A DNA stretch of 64,000 bases from JBFWYO01 sp050186335 (lineage in GTDB: Bacteria > Pseudomonadota > Alphaproteobacteria > Bin65), in contig JBFWYO010000013.1 of NCBI GenBank assembly GCA_050186335.1, positions 1 to 64,000 of the forward strand, in the 5' to 3' direction. Positions 42,542 to 51,391 of the stretch are shown here, in pieces; position 1 is the first letter of the stretch, and each line of letters opens with the position of its first letter. The translations under genes and the position numbers were made by a program. Below the pieces are notes generated by a model, which saw only the letters and a list, made by a program, of their open reading frames with translations, did not search any database and had not been told where the DNA came from.

Positions 42542-43255
42542 TCACGCGCGCGCGGTCTTGGTCCGCCGCGCGCGGGACGTTCCGCGCCGCGGTCCGGTGC
42601 GCGGGCCGATCGCATCCGGCATGGCGTCGACGATGCCGCGGCCGCGCAGCTTGCTTGCGCGGTCGGGGCCGCTCCACACCAGAATGACGCGGGCGGGATG
42701 CTTGCCGACCGAGACGTACGCGTGATCGACCGACGAATCGTGATAGATGCTGTCGTAGCGTTTCAGGCGCACCGGCGGCTTGCCGTCGACATGTACGTCG
42801 ACCGAACCTTGCAGGACGAACAGGAATTCCTCGCCCTCGTGGCGCGACATTTCGTCGAACGACCCGATGTCGCGCGCGTGCAGCCGGCCGAGCGTCGGCA
42901 TCATCCGCCGGTCATGCACCTCGGCGGCCAGAATATGATACGTGTAGTGCTGGGTCGTGTAATGCGGCCCTTCGCCGTGCCGCGTGACGACCGCGCCGTT
43001 GACAAAGCCGCGTCGCCGCGCTGGCTCGAGCAGGTCGCCGGCGTCGATGTCCAGCGCGCGCGCCAGTTCGGTCAGCTTGTAGTAGGCCGGCGCCAGCAGG
43101 CCGCGCTCGATCTTGGAGACGGTCGAGATCGCCAGCCCCGAGCGTTTGGCGACCTGCGCCAACGTCCAGCCGCGGCTGCGGCGAAGCCGGCGCAGCCGCG
43201 CGCCCAAGGCGCGGCCGCGGGCCGCTTTCGACGAAAGCTTGTCGTTTTCCGCCAT
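42542..43255 (-). CDS. XRE-family transcriptional regulator with cupin domain
   Basis: The 237-residue protein has an N-terminal helix-turn-helix (SRGWTLAQVAKRSGLAISTV then SKIERG) at residues 25-75 and a C-terminal cupin (EEFLFVLQGSVDVHVDGKPPV, KRYDSIYHDSSVDHAY). This HTH_3-cupin layout regulates catabolic or transport genes in response to a small ligand. It is divergent from the TRAP operon at 43490 with tandem palindromes between, so that operon is the likely target. The N-terminal ATG at 43255 is preferred; upstream in-frame sequence lies inside the TRAP gene. Confidence 0.9.
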   Translation of the reverse strand: MAENDKLSSKAARGRALGARLRRLRRSRGWTLAQVAKRSGLAISTVSKIERGLLAPAYYKLTELARALDIDAGDLLEPARRRGFVNGAVVTRHGEGPHYTTQHYTYHILAAEVHDRRMMPTLGRLHARDIGSFDEMSRHEGEEFLFVLQGSVDVHVDGKPPVRLKRYDSIYHDSSVDHAYVSVGKHPARVILVWSGPDRASKLRGRGIVDAMPDAIGPRTGPRRGTSRARRTKTARA

Positions 43256-43295
43256 CCACGCGACGATAGCGCGCGCGTTCCGGTCCAACAACAAA

Positions 43296-43322
43296 TTTTC
43301 CGATCGGAAAAATCCGATTGGA
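43296..43322. promoter_or_regulatory. Tandem palindromic operators between XRE regulator and TRAP operon
   Basis: TTTTCCGATCGGAAAA (43296-43311) is a perfect 16-bp palindrome. The core TCCGATCGGA recurs one base changed as TCCGATTGGA at 43313-43322, 14 bases further. The pair lies 41-67 bases upstream of the regulator start on one side and about 170 bases before the DctM start on the other, as expected for autoregulation plus control of the transporter. Confidence 0.65.
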
Positions 43323-43489
43323 AAGCTGCGGCCCTTTGGTATCATTAACCGAAACCGGGGCGAGGGTCGGGCGATTGGCGCCGGCGCCGGCAGCGGAGGG
43401 ATCGACTTGAGGCAGTTCCGCCGGCATCGACCGGTTGCGGTCCCGCGCGCCCTGCACGGGCGCACGGTTGCGCGATCGCGCGGTGCGGC

Positions 43490-44779
43490 ATGATCTGGTG
43501 GGGCGTCGCCGGGTTTTCCGTGCTGCTGCTCGTGGTCGGCACGGCAATGGCCTATGCGGTCGGCGCCGGGTCCGTGCTCGCCTTCTTCGCCAGCGACAAT
43601 GGGCGGTATCTGGCGGTCATTCCGCAGCGCATCTTCAGCCAGATCGACGTCTTCGCGCTGATGGCGATGCCGCTGTTCATCCTGACCGGCGAAATCATGA
43701 CGCGCGCCGGCATCACCAAGGCGCTGATCGATTTCCCGCTCGCGCTGATGGGCAAGCTGAAAGGCGGCCTCGGCTACGTCACGGTCACCGCCTCCGTGTT
43801 TCTCTCCGGCATTTCCGGCTCCGCGACCGCCGATGCGGCGGCGCTCGGCAGCACGGTCGTGCCCGCGATGCGCGACAAGGGTTACAGCAACGTCTACGCC
43901 TCGACGCTGATCAGCGCGGCCTCGGTGATCGGCCCGATCATTCCGCCCTCGATCATCATGATTTTTTACAGCGCCATGATGGGGCCGTCGGTGCCGGCGC
44001 TGTTCGTGGCCGGCATTCTGCCCGGCCTGTTGCTGGCGCTGGTGCTGTTCGGCGCCAATTTCTACTACGCGCGCCGCGACAATCACCCGGGCGGCGGGCC
44101 GGACGACGAACTGCCGCGGCTCGGCCCGGCCTTCCTGCGCGCGCTGCCCGCGCTGTCGCTGCCGGTGATCGTCCTGGGCGGCATGGTGTTCGGCGTGGTG
44201 ACGCCGACCGAGGCCGCGGCGCTCGCGGTGGTCGCGGCGATCGCGGTCGGGCTTTATTACGGCGGACTGACGTGGCAGGGGCTGGTCCAGTCGCTCGAAT
44301 ACACGGCGGCGCTGACCGGCGCCATTTTCATCATTCTCGGCGCGGTGTCCTGTTTCGAGTGGCTGGCCGGCCACGAGCAGCTGCCGCAGCGGCTGGCCGG
44401 ATTCGTCACTGAGCTGAAGCTCGATCTGCCGATGTACCTGCTGATCATGAACGTTACGTTCCTGATCGCCGGCACGTTCCTCGAGCCGCCCATTGCGCTC
44501 GCGCTGCTGGTGCCGCTGCTGGCCAAGCCGGCGCTGGCGCTCGGCGCCGATCCGGTGCATCTCGGCATCGTGCTGTGCGTCAACCTGACGATCGGCATGA
44601 TCACGCCGCCGGTCGGCGGTTCGCTGCTCGTCGTCTCGGCGGTGACCAAGGTCGAGTACTGGTCGCTGTGCCGCGCTATTCTGCCGTTCGCCGCCGTCGA
44701 GGCGGTGCTGCTGCTGACCGTGATTACCTACGTGCCCGAGATCAGCCTGTATCTGCCGCGTTTGTTCGGATTGCTCTAA
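43490..44779 (+). CDS. TRAP transporter large membrane subunit (DctM type), second system
   Basis: The 429-residue protein has about 12 helices and DctM motifs FALMAMPLFILTGEIMTRAG, FLSGISGSATADAAALG, SAASVIGPIIPPSIIMIFY, GVVTPTEAAALAV and IGMITPPVGGSLLVVSAVTK. It is the first gene of an operon with a binding protein and small subunit, in an order (M, P, Q) different from the first TRAP set. Divergent XRE/cupin control is suggested. Confidence 0.94.
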   Translation: MIWWGVAGFSVLLLVVGTAMAYAVGAGSVLAFFASDNGRYLAVIPQRIFSQIDVFALMAMPLFILTGEIMTRAGITKALIDFPLALMGKLKGGLGYVTVTASVFLSGISGSATADAAALGSTVVPAMRDKGYSNVYASTLISAASVIGPIIPPSIIMIFYSAMMGPSVPALFVAGILPGLLLALVLFGANFYYARRDNHPGGGPDDELPRLGPAFLRALPALSLPVIVLGGMVFGVVTPTEAAALAVVAAIAVGLYYGGLTWQGLVQSLEYTAALTGAIFIILGAVSCFEWLAGHEQLPQRLAGFVTELKLDLPMYLLIMNVTFLIAGTFLEPPIALALLVPLLAKPALALGADPVHLGIVLCVNLTIGMITPPVGGSLLVVSAVTKVEYWSLCRAILPFAAVEAVLLLTVITYVPEISLYLPRLFGLL

Positions 44780-44793
44780 CCAGGAGGTTTACG

Positions 44794-45792
44794 ATGTATT
44801 CTGTATCTAGTTTAATCGCCCGTCTCGGCCGCGTCGCGGCTTTGGGCGTGCTGGTGGCCGGCACCGCCGCGTCCGCCCAGGAAGTCAAGCTGGCGCTCGA
44901 TTCGCGGCCGGACAAGGCGACGTCGGGCAGCTACGTGTTCGCCGACGCGCTGGTCGAGGCGCTCAAGGCGTCGGGCTGGCAGATCAAGGTGCTGCCGGTC
45001 AATTCGATCGGCGGCGAGGCGGAACGGCTCGACCAGACATCGCAGGGCCTGCTCGAGATCAACCAGGCGGATTTCGGCCGCGCCGGCCAGATCAACAAGC
45101 TGGCGTTCGGCTTCGGCCTGCCCTACGTGTTCGAAACCATCGAGCATCTCGACAAGGCGGAAGCCCAGGGCAAGCTGCTGGAGAAGATCAACGCCGGCAT
45201 GACGCCCAAAGGCGTGCGCCTGGTGGCGCTGATGGCGGTCGGCGGCAGCGTCGGCATCTTCAACACCAAGCGCGAAATCACCAAACCGGAAGACCTCAAA
45301 GGCCTCCGTCTGCGCGCGCTCGACCAGAACCAATTGAAGCTGTTCGAAGCCTGGGGTGCGAACGGCGTCGTCATCGCCATGCCGGAAGTCGCGACCGCCT
45401 TGCAGACCGGCACCGCCGACGGCTATCTCAACCCGCCGTTCGTGCCGTTCATCTTCGGTCACCAGACGATCCTGAAATACTACACTTCGGCCAAGGTGCT
45501 GCAGCCGTTGCGCTCGGTGCTGGTGTCGGAGGACTGGTACAAGAAGCTGGCGGCCGACAAGAAGAAGCAGTTCGACGCTGCGGTCGTCAAGGCGACGGCG
45601 GCGAATCGCGCCTGGGTCGCCAACAGCGACAAGGCGGCCTACGTGCAGTTGGAAAAGGCCGGCATCAAGATCACCGAACTGTCCCCGGCGGCACGGCAGA
45701 AATTCCAGGATCTGTCGAAGCCGGCCTACACGGCGATCCTGAGCGAAGCCGAGGCCAAGCTGTTCCTCGACGCGGCGGCCAAGGCCAAATAG
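44794..45792 (+). CDS. TRAP transporter solute-binding protein (DctP type), second system
   Basis: The 332-residue precursor begins with a Sec signal (LIARLGRVAALGVLVAGTAA, cleavage near ASAQ). The mature region has DctP motifs: VKLALDSRPDKATSGSYVFA, IFNTKREITKPEDLKGLRLR, AWGANGVVIAMPEVATALQT and GTADGYLNPP. CAGGAGG precedes the ATG by six bases. The GTADG region suggests a carboxylate ligand, but the substrate cannot be named. Confidence 0.93.
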   Translation: MYSVSSLIARLGRVAALGVLVAGTAASAQEVKLALDSRPDKATSGSYVFADALVEALKASGWQIKVLPVNSIGGEAERLDQTSQGLLEINQADFGRAGQINKLAFGFGLPYVFETIEHLDKAEAQGKLLEKINAGMTPKGVRLVALMAVGGSVGIFNTKREITKPEDLKGLRLRALDQNQLKLFEAWGANGVVIAMPEVATALQTGTADGYLNPPFVPFIFGHQTILKYYTSAKVLQPLRSVLVSEDWYKKLAADKKKQFDAAVVKATAANRAWVANSDKAAYVQLEKAGIKITELSPAARQKFQDLSKPAYTAILSEAEAKLFLDAAAKAK

Positions 45793-45801
45793 GCCGCAGC
45801 G

Positions 45802-46326
45802 ATGCTTAAACGCGCGATCGTCGGCGCAAGCAGGGCGCTCGACCGCGGCTGCCGCTGGGTGGCCGTGGTCGGCGTCGTGCTGATGGTGGTGCTGATCGGC
45901 ATCCAGGTGATCGCGCGTTACGTGGTGCAAAGCTCGCCCGGCTGGACGGAAGAAGGTGCGCGTTACGCGATGGTGTGGGCCGGATTGCTCGGCGCCGCCA
46001 TCGCGTTCCGCATGCGCGTCGATCCGGTCATGCTGCAGCTGGAGAAGTTCGAAAGCGGGCGCTGGCGCATCCTCGGCGGCGCCCTGCGCGCGTTCGCGAC
46101 CCTGCTGTTTCTGGGGCCGATCCTTTGGTTCTGCGTGGTCGGTCCGGGCGGCGATCTGACGCGCGGCTTCGTCGCCCGCTCGGCCGCCCGCGCCGCCGAA
46201 ACCGTCGGCGTTCCGATGTCGTGGTTCACCATTGCGTTGCCGATCGCCATCGTCGTGATCTTCGTGCATCTGGCCGCCTCGCTGCTCGGCGATCGGCCCA
46301 AACCGGCGGCGGGCGATCTGCTCTAG
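45802..46326 (+). CDS. TRAP transporter small membrane subunit (DctQ type), second system
   Basis: The 174-residue protein has four membrane helices and DctQ features: VVLMVVLIGIQVIARYVV, WTEEGARYAMVWAGLLGAA and the charged RMRVDPVML. It starts nine bases after the binding protein stop and completes the second TRAP operon. Confidence 0.92.
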   Translation: MLKRAIVGASRALDRGCRWVAVVGVVLMVVLIGIQVIARYVVQSSPGWTEEGARYAMVWAGLLGAAIAFRMRVDPVMLQLEKFESGRWRILGGALRAFATLLFLGPILWFCVVGPGGDLTRGFVARSAARAAETVGVPMSWFTIALPIAIVVIFVHLAASLLGDRPKPAAGDLL

Positions 46327-46366
46327 CCGGTTCGTTCCCTTCACACTCCGTCACGGTCATTCATAC

Positions 46367-47182
46367 ATGCAACTTTCCGCCTTCCGCCGCCGCTTCAAGC
46401 CGCGCACCGTCAAAGTCGCCGGCATGAGCTGGCAGGTCATCGAAACCAAGCCGAAATCCGCGAGCGCGCCCGTGCTGCTGATGCTGCCCGGCACGCTCGG
46501 CACGGCCGAAATCTTCTGGAACCAGATGCATGCACTGGGCGACAGCGTGCGCTGCGTCTCGGTCACCTATCCGATCACCGACGACATCGCGCGCCTAGCC
46601 GACGGCTTGGCCGCCTTGTGCGACAAGCTCGGCATCGCGAAGGCCAGCCTGGTCGGCTCGTCGCTCGGCGGCTACTTGGTGCAGTTCTACGCCGCGCGCC
46701 ACCCGCAGCGCGTGACGACGGCATTCATCGGCAACTCGCTGAGCAACCCCGCCTTGTCCACGCTGACGCGCCAGACCTATGCCGAGCTGGAAAAACTGCC
46801 GGCCACAGCGCATCGGGATTTCATTCTGGCGTCGGTCAAGACCTGGAAGGCGCCGGAGCCGATCTTCGCGCAGCTCAAGCGGCTGCTGATCGAGAGCGGT
46901 TCGAAGAAACTCTCGCCGGCCGCGCTCAAGGCGCGCGTGCTGATCATCAAGAAGGGCGGCGAGGTGCCGAAGCTCGATCTTCCCGGCAAGCAGATCGTCG
47001 TGATCGACAGCGCGGACGATCCGTTGCTCGACCGAAGGGTGCAGGACGATGTGGTCGCGCGCTATCCGGGGGCGACGCACGTGCGCTTGAAGATCGGCGG
47101 CCATTATCCGTACGTGACCCGGCCCGACCGCTACACGGCGATTCTGGCCAAGGCGCTCGGCGTCAAATTGCAAAAGAAATAG
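46367..47182 (+). CDS. Alpha/beta hydrolase (maspardin-like)
   Basis: The 271-residue protein has the alpha/beta-hydrolase triad: oxyanion/N-terminal strand LLMLPGTLGTAEIF, nucleophile elbow VGSSLGGYL, acid in VIDSADDPLL and histidine in IGGHYPYV. The sequence pattern resembles maspardin (SPG21)-like hydrolases, a poorly characterised group. It is 40 bases after the TRAP operon on the same strand; whether it processes that ligand is unknown. Confidence 0.85.
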   Translation: MQLSAFRRRFKPRTVKVAGMSWQVIETKPKSASAPVLLMLPGTLGTAEIFWNQMHALGDSVRCVSVTYPITDDIARLADGLAALCDKLGIAKASLVGSSLGGYLVQFYAARHPQRVTTAFIGNSLSNPALSTLTRQTYAELEKLPATAHRDFILASVKTWKAPEPIFAQLKRLLIESGSKKLSPAALKARVLIIKKGGEVPKLDLPGKQIVVIDSADDPLLDRRVQDDVVARYPGATHVRLKIGGHYPYVTRPDRYTAILAKALGVKLQKK

Positions 47183-47194
47183 GAGCGAAAACGC

Positions 47195-47836
47195 TCAGTC
47201 CAGATCGGCCGAGAAGAACAGCACGTTCATCGGATCGGTCTGCGTGCCCTCGTCGAGCGCTTCGATCATCTCGTTGAGCGGGTCGGTGCCGTTCATGGCG
47301 ACGTCATGGGTTTCGCCGCTCGGGCCGATGCTGCCGGCGATCCACAGGCCGCCGACGACGAGCAGCGCGATCGACACGGCCGAGGCTGCGGACCAGCCGA
47401 ACCACGGCAGCCAGCGCGGCGGCCGGGCGGCGCCGGCGTTCGCCATTGGCGTCGGCGGCTCGGTGATCGGATCGGCCACGCAGTTGCGCGCGAATGCCGT
47501 CACCGCTTGCGGCGCCGTTTCTTCCGGCAAGCCGGCGCGCGCGGCGATCAACGCGTCGAGCAGATCGGGCGAGGCGGCCAGGCGGCGCTCCAGCTCGGCA
47601 TGGCCATCGTCGGTCAGCCGGCCTTCGAGTGCGCCCGCAACCAGCAGCGCATCGATCCCGTCGGCGGCCGGCCACGTCGGCGCGGCCACGCCCTGCGCGG
47701 TTCCGCCACGGAACCACTTGGCATTCCTGTACCGGCGCCAAAGCGCACGGTCTTGTTCCGTGAGCATCTCGGATCGAGTCACATCATGTCCCCGTTTGCC
47801 GAAATATACGGCAGCGCATTGCCGTTCATCCCCCAT
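47195..47836 (-). CDS. Putative anti-sigma factor with one membrane helix
   Basis: The 213-residue protein has a cytosolic N-terminal part with a helical segment (DDGHAELERRLAASPDLLDA), one membrane helix (SAASAVSIALLVVGGLWIAG) near residue 160 and a short periplasmic tail. It has no zinc HxxxCxxC motif. It begins 21 bases after the ECF sigma gene on the same strand, the usual location of a cognate anti-sigma. The start is uncertain: ATG 47836, GTG 47779 or ATG 47767. A stress-response pair is likely, signal unknown. Confidence 0.72.
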   Translation of the reverse strand: MGDERQCAAVYFGKRGHDVTRSEMLTEQDRALWRRYRNAKWFRGGTAQGVAAPTWPAADGIDALLVAGALEGRLTDDGHAELERRLAASPDLLDALIAARAGLPEETAPQAVTAFARNCVADPITEPPTPMANAGAARPPRWLPWFGWSAASAVSIALLVVGGLWIAGSIGPSGETHDVAMNGTDPLNEMIEALDEGTQTDPMNVLFFSADLD

Positions 47837-47857
47837 TCATCCGCGTTTCGGGCGGCT

Positions 47858-48430
47858 TCACCGCGGATCGCTCCCTTGGTTCCCGCCGACGAAATATTTT
47901 CTCAATTTTACCAATGCCTTATGATGCGTGCTGCGGACCGTCTGGGCGTCGATGGCGAGGATTTGCGCGACCTCGGCGGCGTCCATGTCGCGGTCGTACA
48001 GCAGGCGCAGCACCAGCGCCTGCCGGTCGGTCAGCAGACCGGGCGGGATCTTGACCGGGTCGCGCATCTCCGGGTCGACCGAGCCGACATCCTCCTCGAT
48101 CTCGTGCAGCGGCACGGCGGCCGCCTTCTGGCGGCGCAGGAAATCGATGGTCGTCGTGGTCGCGACCACGCCGAGCCAGGTTTTCAGTCCGGCGCGCTTG
48201 GGATCGTACTGCTTGAGCAGCCGATAGCCGTCCTTGCACAGGCGCACGAACACGTCCTGCGCCACGTCGTTGCTGTCGTCGATGCCGCGCCCGGATTTGC
48301 GCAGCGTATGGGTCACGGCGCCGAAAATGGTCGAGGAATAGACGCGCACGAATTCGTTCCACGCGGCAATGTCGCCGCGCGTCAAGGCCACGACGACCTC
48401 GAAATCCGCTCGTCTGCGATCGTCCGGCAA
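47858..48430 (-). CDS. ECF-type RNA polymerase sigma factor
   Basis: The 190-residue protein has sigma region 2 (DVAQDVFVRLCKDGYRLL, LKTWLGVVATTTTIDFLRR) and region 4 (LTDRQALVLRLLYDRDMD then AAEVAQILAIDAQTVRST). There is no region 3, as in ECF factors. The start is TTG at 48430, chosen because GGAGG lies five bases upstream; no ATG fits. Regulated genes are not evident in the window. Confidence 0.9.
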   Translation of the reverse strand: MPDDRRRADFEVVVALTRGDIAAWNEFVRVYSSTIFGAVTHTLRKSGRGIDDSNDVAQDVFVRLCKDGYRLLKQYDPKRAGLKTWLGVVATTTTIDFLRRQKAAAVPLHEIEEDVGSVDPEMRDPVKIPPGLLTDRQALVLRLLYDRDMDAAEVAQILAIDAQTVRSTHHKALVKLRKYFVGGNQGSDPR

Positions 48431-48560
48431 CGCGCCTCCGGCAGCCTTGAGTCGCCGGTCAGGGGGTGAGGAAACCGGCTTCGCTGCCGTGTTTTATACG
48501 GGAAAATACCGAGGCGCCAGGGACCCTGTTGCCGTCCCGTTCTTGTCCTATACTTGTTCG

Positions 48561-51338
48561 GTGACCGACTCGCAGACCACATCTCCAGCCGACGCGTTGC
48601 TCAGTCCCGGTCCGGCCTTGCTGGTCGGCACGCGCGGTGCGGTGTGGCGGAACGAGGACGGCACGGCGGAGTCGCTGCGCCTGCCGGATGCCGCGGACCG
48701 CTTGCGCAAGACCAAGACGCCGCCGATCCTGTGCCACACGCCGTCGATCGCCCGACGCCTGAACCTGCGCCGCGTACCCGGCCGCGATGTATTGGAGTTA
48801 TTCGCCTTCGTGCGGCCCGCGCAATTCTGTCTGCCGACCGAGCGCGGCCTTGCCGCCGCGCTCGGCATGGGCGTGCCGGCCGATCATCGCGACGACGTCC
48901 ATCTGCTGCCGCGGATCGCGGATCATCTGTTGGCCGAACTTGCCGACCCGCTGCGCGAGCACGAGCGCAGCGTGCGACCGATCGCGCGCGCCATGGCGGC
49001 CGGGCAATGGGCCTGGGCGGCCGATGTGTGCCGCGCACTGAAAGTCGAGCCGCCGTCAGATTCGATTGCCCGCGCCATGTCCGGCCTGGAGATCTGGTCG
49101 CGCCTGCCCGAGTGGGCCGAGCGCGCGCCCGAGCCGCCGCCCGGCAACGTGCCGATCGATTTGGACGAAGTGCGCGCGCGCCTGGCCCGGCTGCTCGGCC
49201 CCGATGCGGAAGCGCGGCCGCAGCAAGCGGATTACGCCAGCGCCGTCGCGATGGCGTTCCAGCCGCGCGAACGCGCCGGCGAGCCGCGCTTCGTGATCGC
49301 CGAAGCCGGCACCGGCGTCGGCAAGACGTTGGGGTACATCGCGCCGGCCAGCGTGTGGGCGGAAAAGAATCTCGGCGCGGTGTGGATCAGCACTTATACC
49401 CGCAATCTGCAGCACCAGATCGATCAGGAGCTCGACCGCCTGTTCGACGATCCGTCGGAAAAGCGCCGCAAGGTCGTCGTGCGCAAGGGGCGCGAGAATT
49501 TCCTGTGCCTGCTCAACCTCGAGGAACAGACGCGCGCGGCGCGGCTCAACAGCCAGGAGGCGATCGGGCTGGGTCTGATCGCGCGCTGGGCCGAGGCGAG
49601 CAGAGACGGCGCCATGGTCGGCGGTGATCTGCCGGGCTGGCTGCTCGATCTGGTCGGCCGCGGCCAGGCCATGAGCATGACCGACCACCGCGGCGAGTGC
49701 ATCTACGCCTCGTGCGCGCATTACACGCGCTGCTTCATCGAGCACAACGTGCGACGGGCCAAGCGCGCCGATATCGTCGTCGCCAACCACGCTTTGGTCA
49801 TGGTGCAGGCGGCGCTCGGCAACATGGGCGACGGCGGGGTGGCCAGCCGGTTCGTGTTCGACGAAGGCCATCACGTGTTCTCCGCCGCCGATTCGGCGTT
49901 CTCCGGCCATCTGACCGGCCAGGAGGCGGCCGAGCTGCGCCGCTGGCTGCGCGGCGCCGAGGCCGCCGGCCGCAAGAGCCGCGCGCGCGGGTTGGCCTCC
50001 CGCCTGGGCGATCTGGTGCTGGACGATGCGCCCTCGATGGACGCGCTGCGCGCCATCGAACGCGCGGCCGCCGAACTCCCCGGCGAGGGCTGGCTGGCGC
50101 GGCTCAACGACAACCGCCCGATGGGCGCGGCCGAGCGGTTCCTGTCGTTCGCGCGGCAGCAAGTCTATGCGCGCGCGAAATCGACCGACAGCCCGTACGG
50201 GCTGGAGGCCGAGACGCAGCCGCCGCTCGACGGTCTGTTGGCCGCAACCGAGGCACTCGACGAGGCGCTCGACCGGATCGGCCGGCCGATGCTGGATCTC
50301 GCCGCGCGCCTGACCGCGCGCCTGGACGACGAGGCCGACGAACTCGACACCGCCACGCGCGTGCGCCTGGATGCGATGAGCCGCGCGCTTGTGCGGCGCG
50401 GCCGCGAAACCGTCGGCGCGTGGCGCCAGATGCTGGCCTCGCTGGCCGAACAGACGCCGCCCGATTTCGTCGACTGGTTCGGCGTCGAGCGGCAATTCGG
50501 CCACGATGCGGATATCGGCCTGCACCGCCACTGGATCGATCCGACGCGGCCGTTCGCCGAATTCGTCGCCGCACCCGCGCACGGCGTGGTCGTCACCTCG
50601 GCCACGCTGCGCGACGGGACGGGCGATGTGGAGCAGGATTGGATCGTGGCGGAACGGCGCACCGGCGCCGTGCATCTGCCCGCGCCCGCGATTCGCGCCG
50701 CGGTGCCGTCGCCGTTCGATTATGTCGGCCGTACCCGAGTCTATGTTGTGCGCGACGTGCGCGGCGACGACGGCGAACAGCTTGCGTCCGCTTACCGCGA
50801 ATTGTTCCTGGCCGCGGGCGGCGGGGCGCTCGGCCTGTTCACCTCGATCGCGCGCCTGCGCACGGTGCACCAGAAGATTTCCGGCCCGCTCGAACAGGCC
50901 GGGCTGCAACTGCTCGCCCAGCACGCCGACGGCTACGACGTCTCTACGCTGATCGACATCTTCCGCGCCGAGGAAGATTCCTGTCTGCTCGGTACCGATG
51001 CCGTGCGCGACGGCGTCGACGTGCCCGGCGCTTCGCTGCGGCTGATCGTGTTCGACAAGGTGCCGTGGCCGCGGCCGGATATCCTGCACCGGGCGCGCAA
51101 GAAATCGTTCGATGCCGCGACGCCGAACAGTTCCTACGACGACATGCTGACCCGCCTGCGGCTGAAGCAGGCGTACGGGCGGTTGATCCGCCGCGCGACC
51201 GACCGCGGCGTGTTCGTGATGCTCGATCCGCGCCTGCCGTCGCGCCTGGGCGGCGCGTTCCCGCCCGGCGTCGAGATCAGGCGCGTGGGACTGGCCGAGG
51301 CGATTGCCGAGACGAGGGCGTTTCTGGCGCAGGCGTAA
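48561..51338 (+). CDS. FeS-cluster superfamily 2 helicase (DinG/XPD type)
   Basis: The 925-residue protein has Walker A EAGTGVGKTLGY, the DEGH box (FDEGHHVF), and motif VI QAYGRLIRRATDRGVF. Four cysteines between motifs Ia and II (NFLCLLN, then GECIYASCAHYTRCFIE) match the XPD/DinG iron-sulfur cluster. It unwinds DNA 5' to 3', probably in repair or R-loop removal. The GTG at 48561 is used; in-frame sequence further upstream overlaps the divergent sigma gene. An extra N-terminal region of about 240 residues precedes the helicase core. Confidence 0.92.
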   Translation: MTDSQTTSPADALLSPGPALLVGTRGAVWRNEDGTAESLRLPDAADRLRKTKTPPILCHTPSIARRLNLRRVPGRDVLELFAFVRPAQFCLPTERGLAAALGMGVPADHRDDVHLLPRIADHLLAELADPLREHERSVRPIARAMAAGQWAWAADVCRALKVEPPSDSIARAMSGLEIWSRLPEWAERAPEPPPGNVPIDLDEVRARLARLLGPDAEARPQQADYASAVAMAFQPRERAGEPRFVIAEAGTGVGKTLGYIAPASVWAEKNLGAVWISTYTRNLQHQIDQELDRLFDDPSEKRRKVVVRKGRENFLCLLNLEEQTRAARLNSQEAIGLGLIARWAEASRDGAMVGGDLPGWLLDLVGRGQAMSMTDHRGECIYASCAHYTRCFIEHNVRRAKRADIVVANHALVMVQAALGNMGDGGVASRFVFDEGHHVFSAADSAFSGHLTGQEAAELRRWLRGAEAAGRKSRARGLASRLGDLVLDDAPSMDALRAIERAAAELPGEGWLARLNDNRPMGAAERFLSFARQQVYARAKSTDSPYGLEAETQPPLDGLLAATEALDEALDRIGRPMLDLAARLTARLDDEADELDTATRVRLDAMSRALVRRGRETVGAWRQMLASLAEQTPPDFVDWFGVERQFGHDADIGLHRHWIDPTRPFAEFVAAPAHGVVVTSATLRDGTGDVEQDWIVAERRTGAVHLPAPAIRAAVPSPFDYVGRTRVYVVRDVRGDDGEQLASAYRELFLAAGGGALGLFTSIARLRTVHQKISGPLEQAGLQLLAQHADGYDVSTLIDIFRAEEDSCLLGTDAVRDGVDVPGASLRLIVFDKVPWPRPDILHRARKKSFDAATPNSSYDDMLTRLRLKQAYGRLIRRATDRGVFVMLDPRLPSRLGGAFPPGVEIRRVGLAEAIAETRAFLAQA

Positions 51339-51391
51339 CCGGGCCGGCGCGCAAATGGTCAATCCAACGCGGGTTCGGTCGGATTTGGCTT

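Noticed and set aside
42542..44560. Extended minus-strand frame joining the XRE regulator to sequence antisense to DctM
   Set aside because: The extension is the antisense of a clear TRAP gene. The regulator begins at 43255 where the HTH domain starts.
48369..48560. N-terminal extension of the helicase
   Set aside because: It overlaps the start of the divergent sigma gene and has no ribosome-binding site; GTG at 48561 is a better start.
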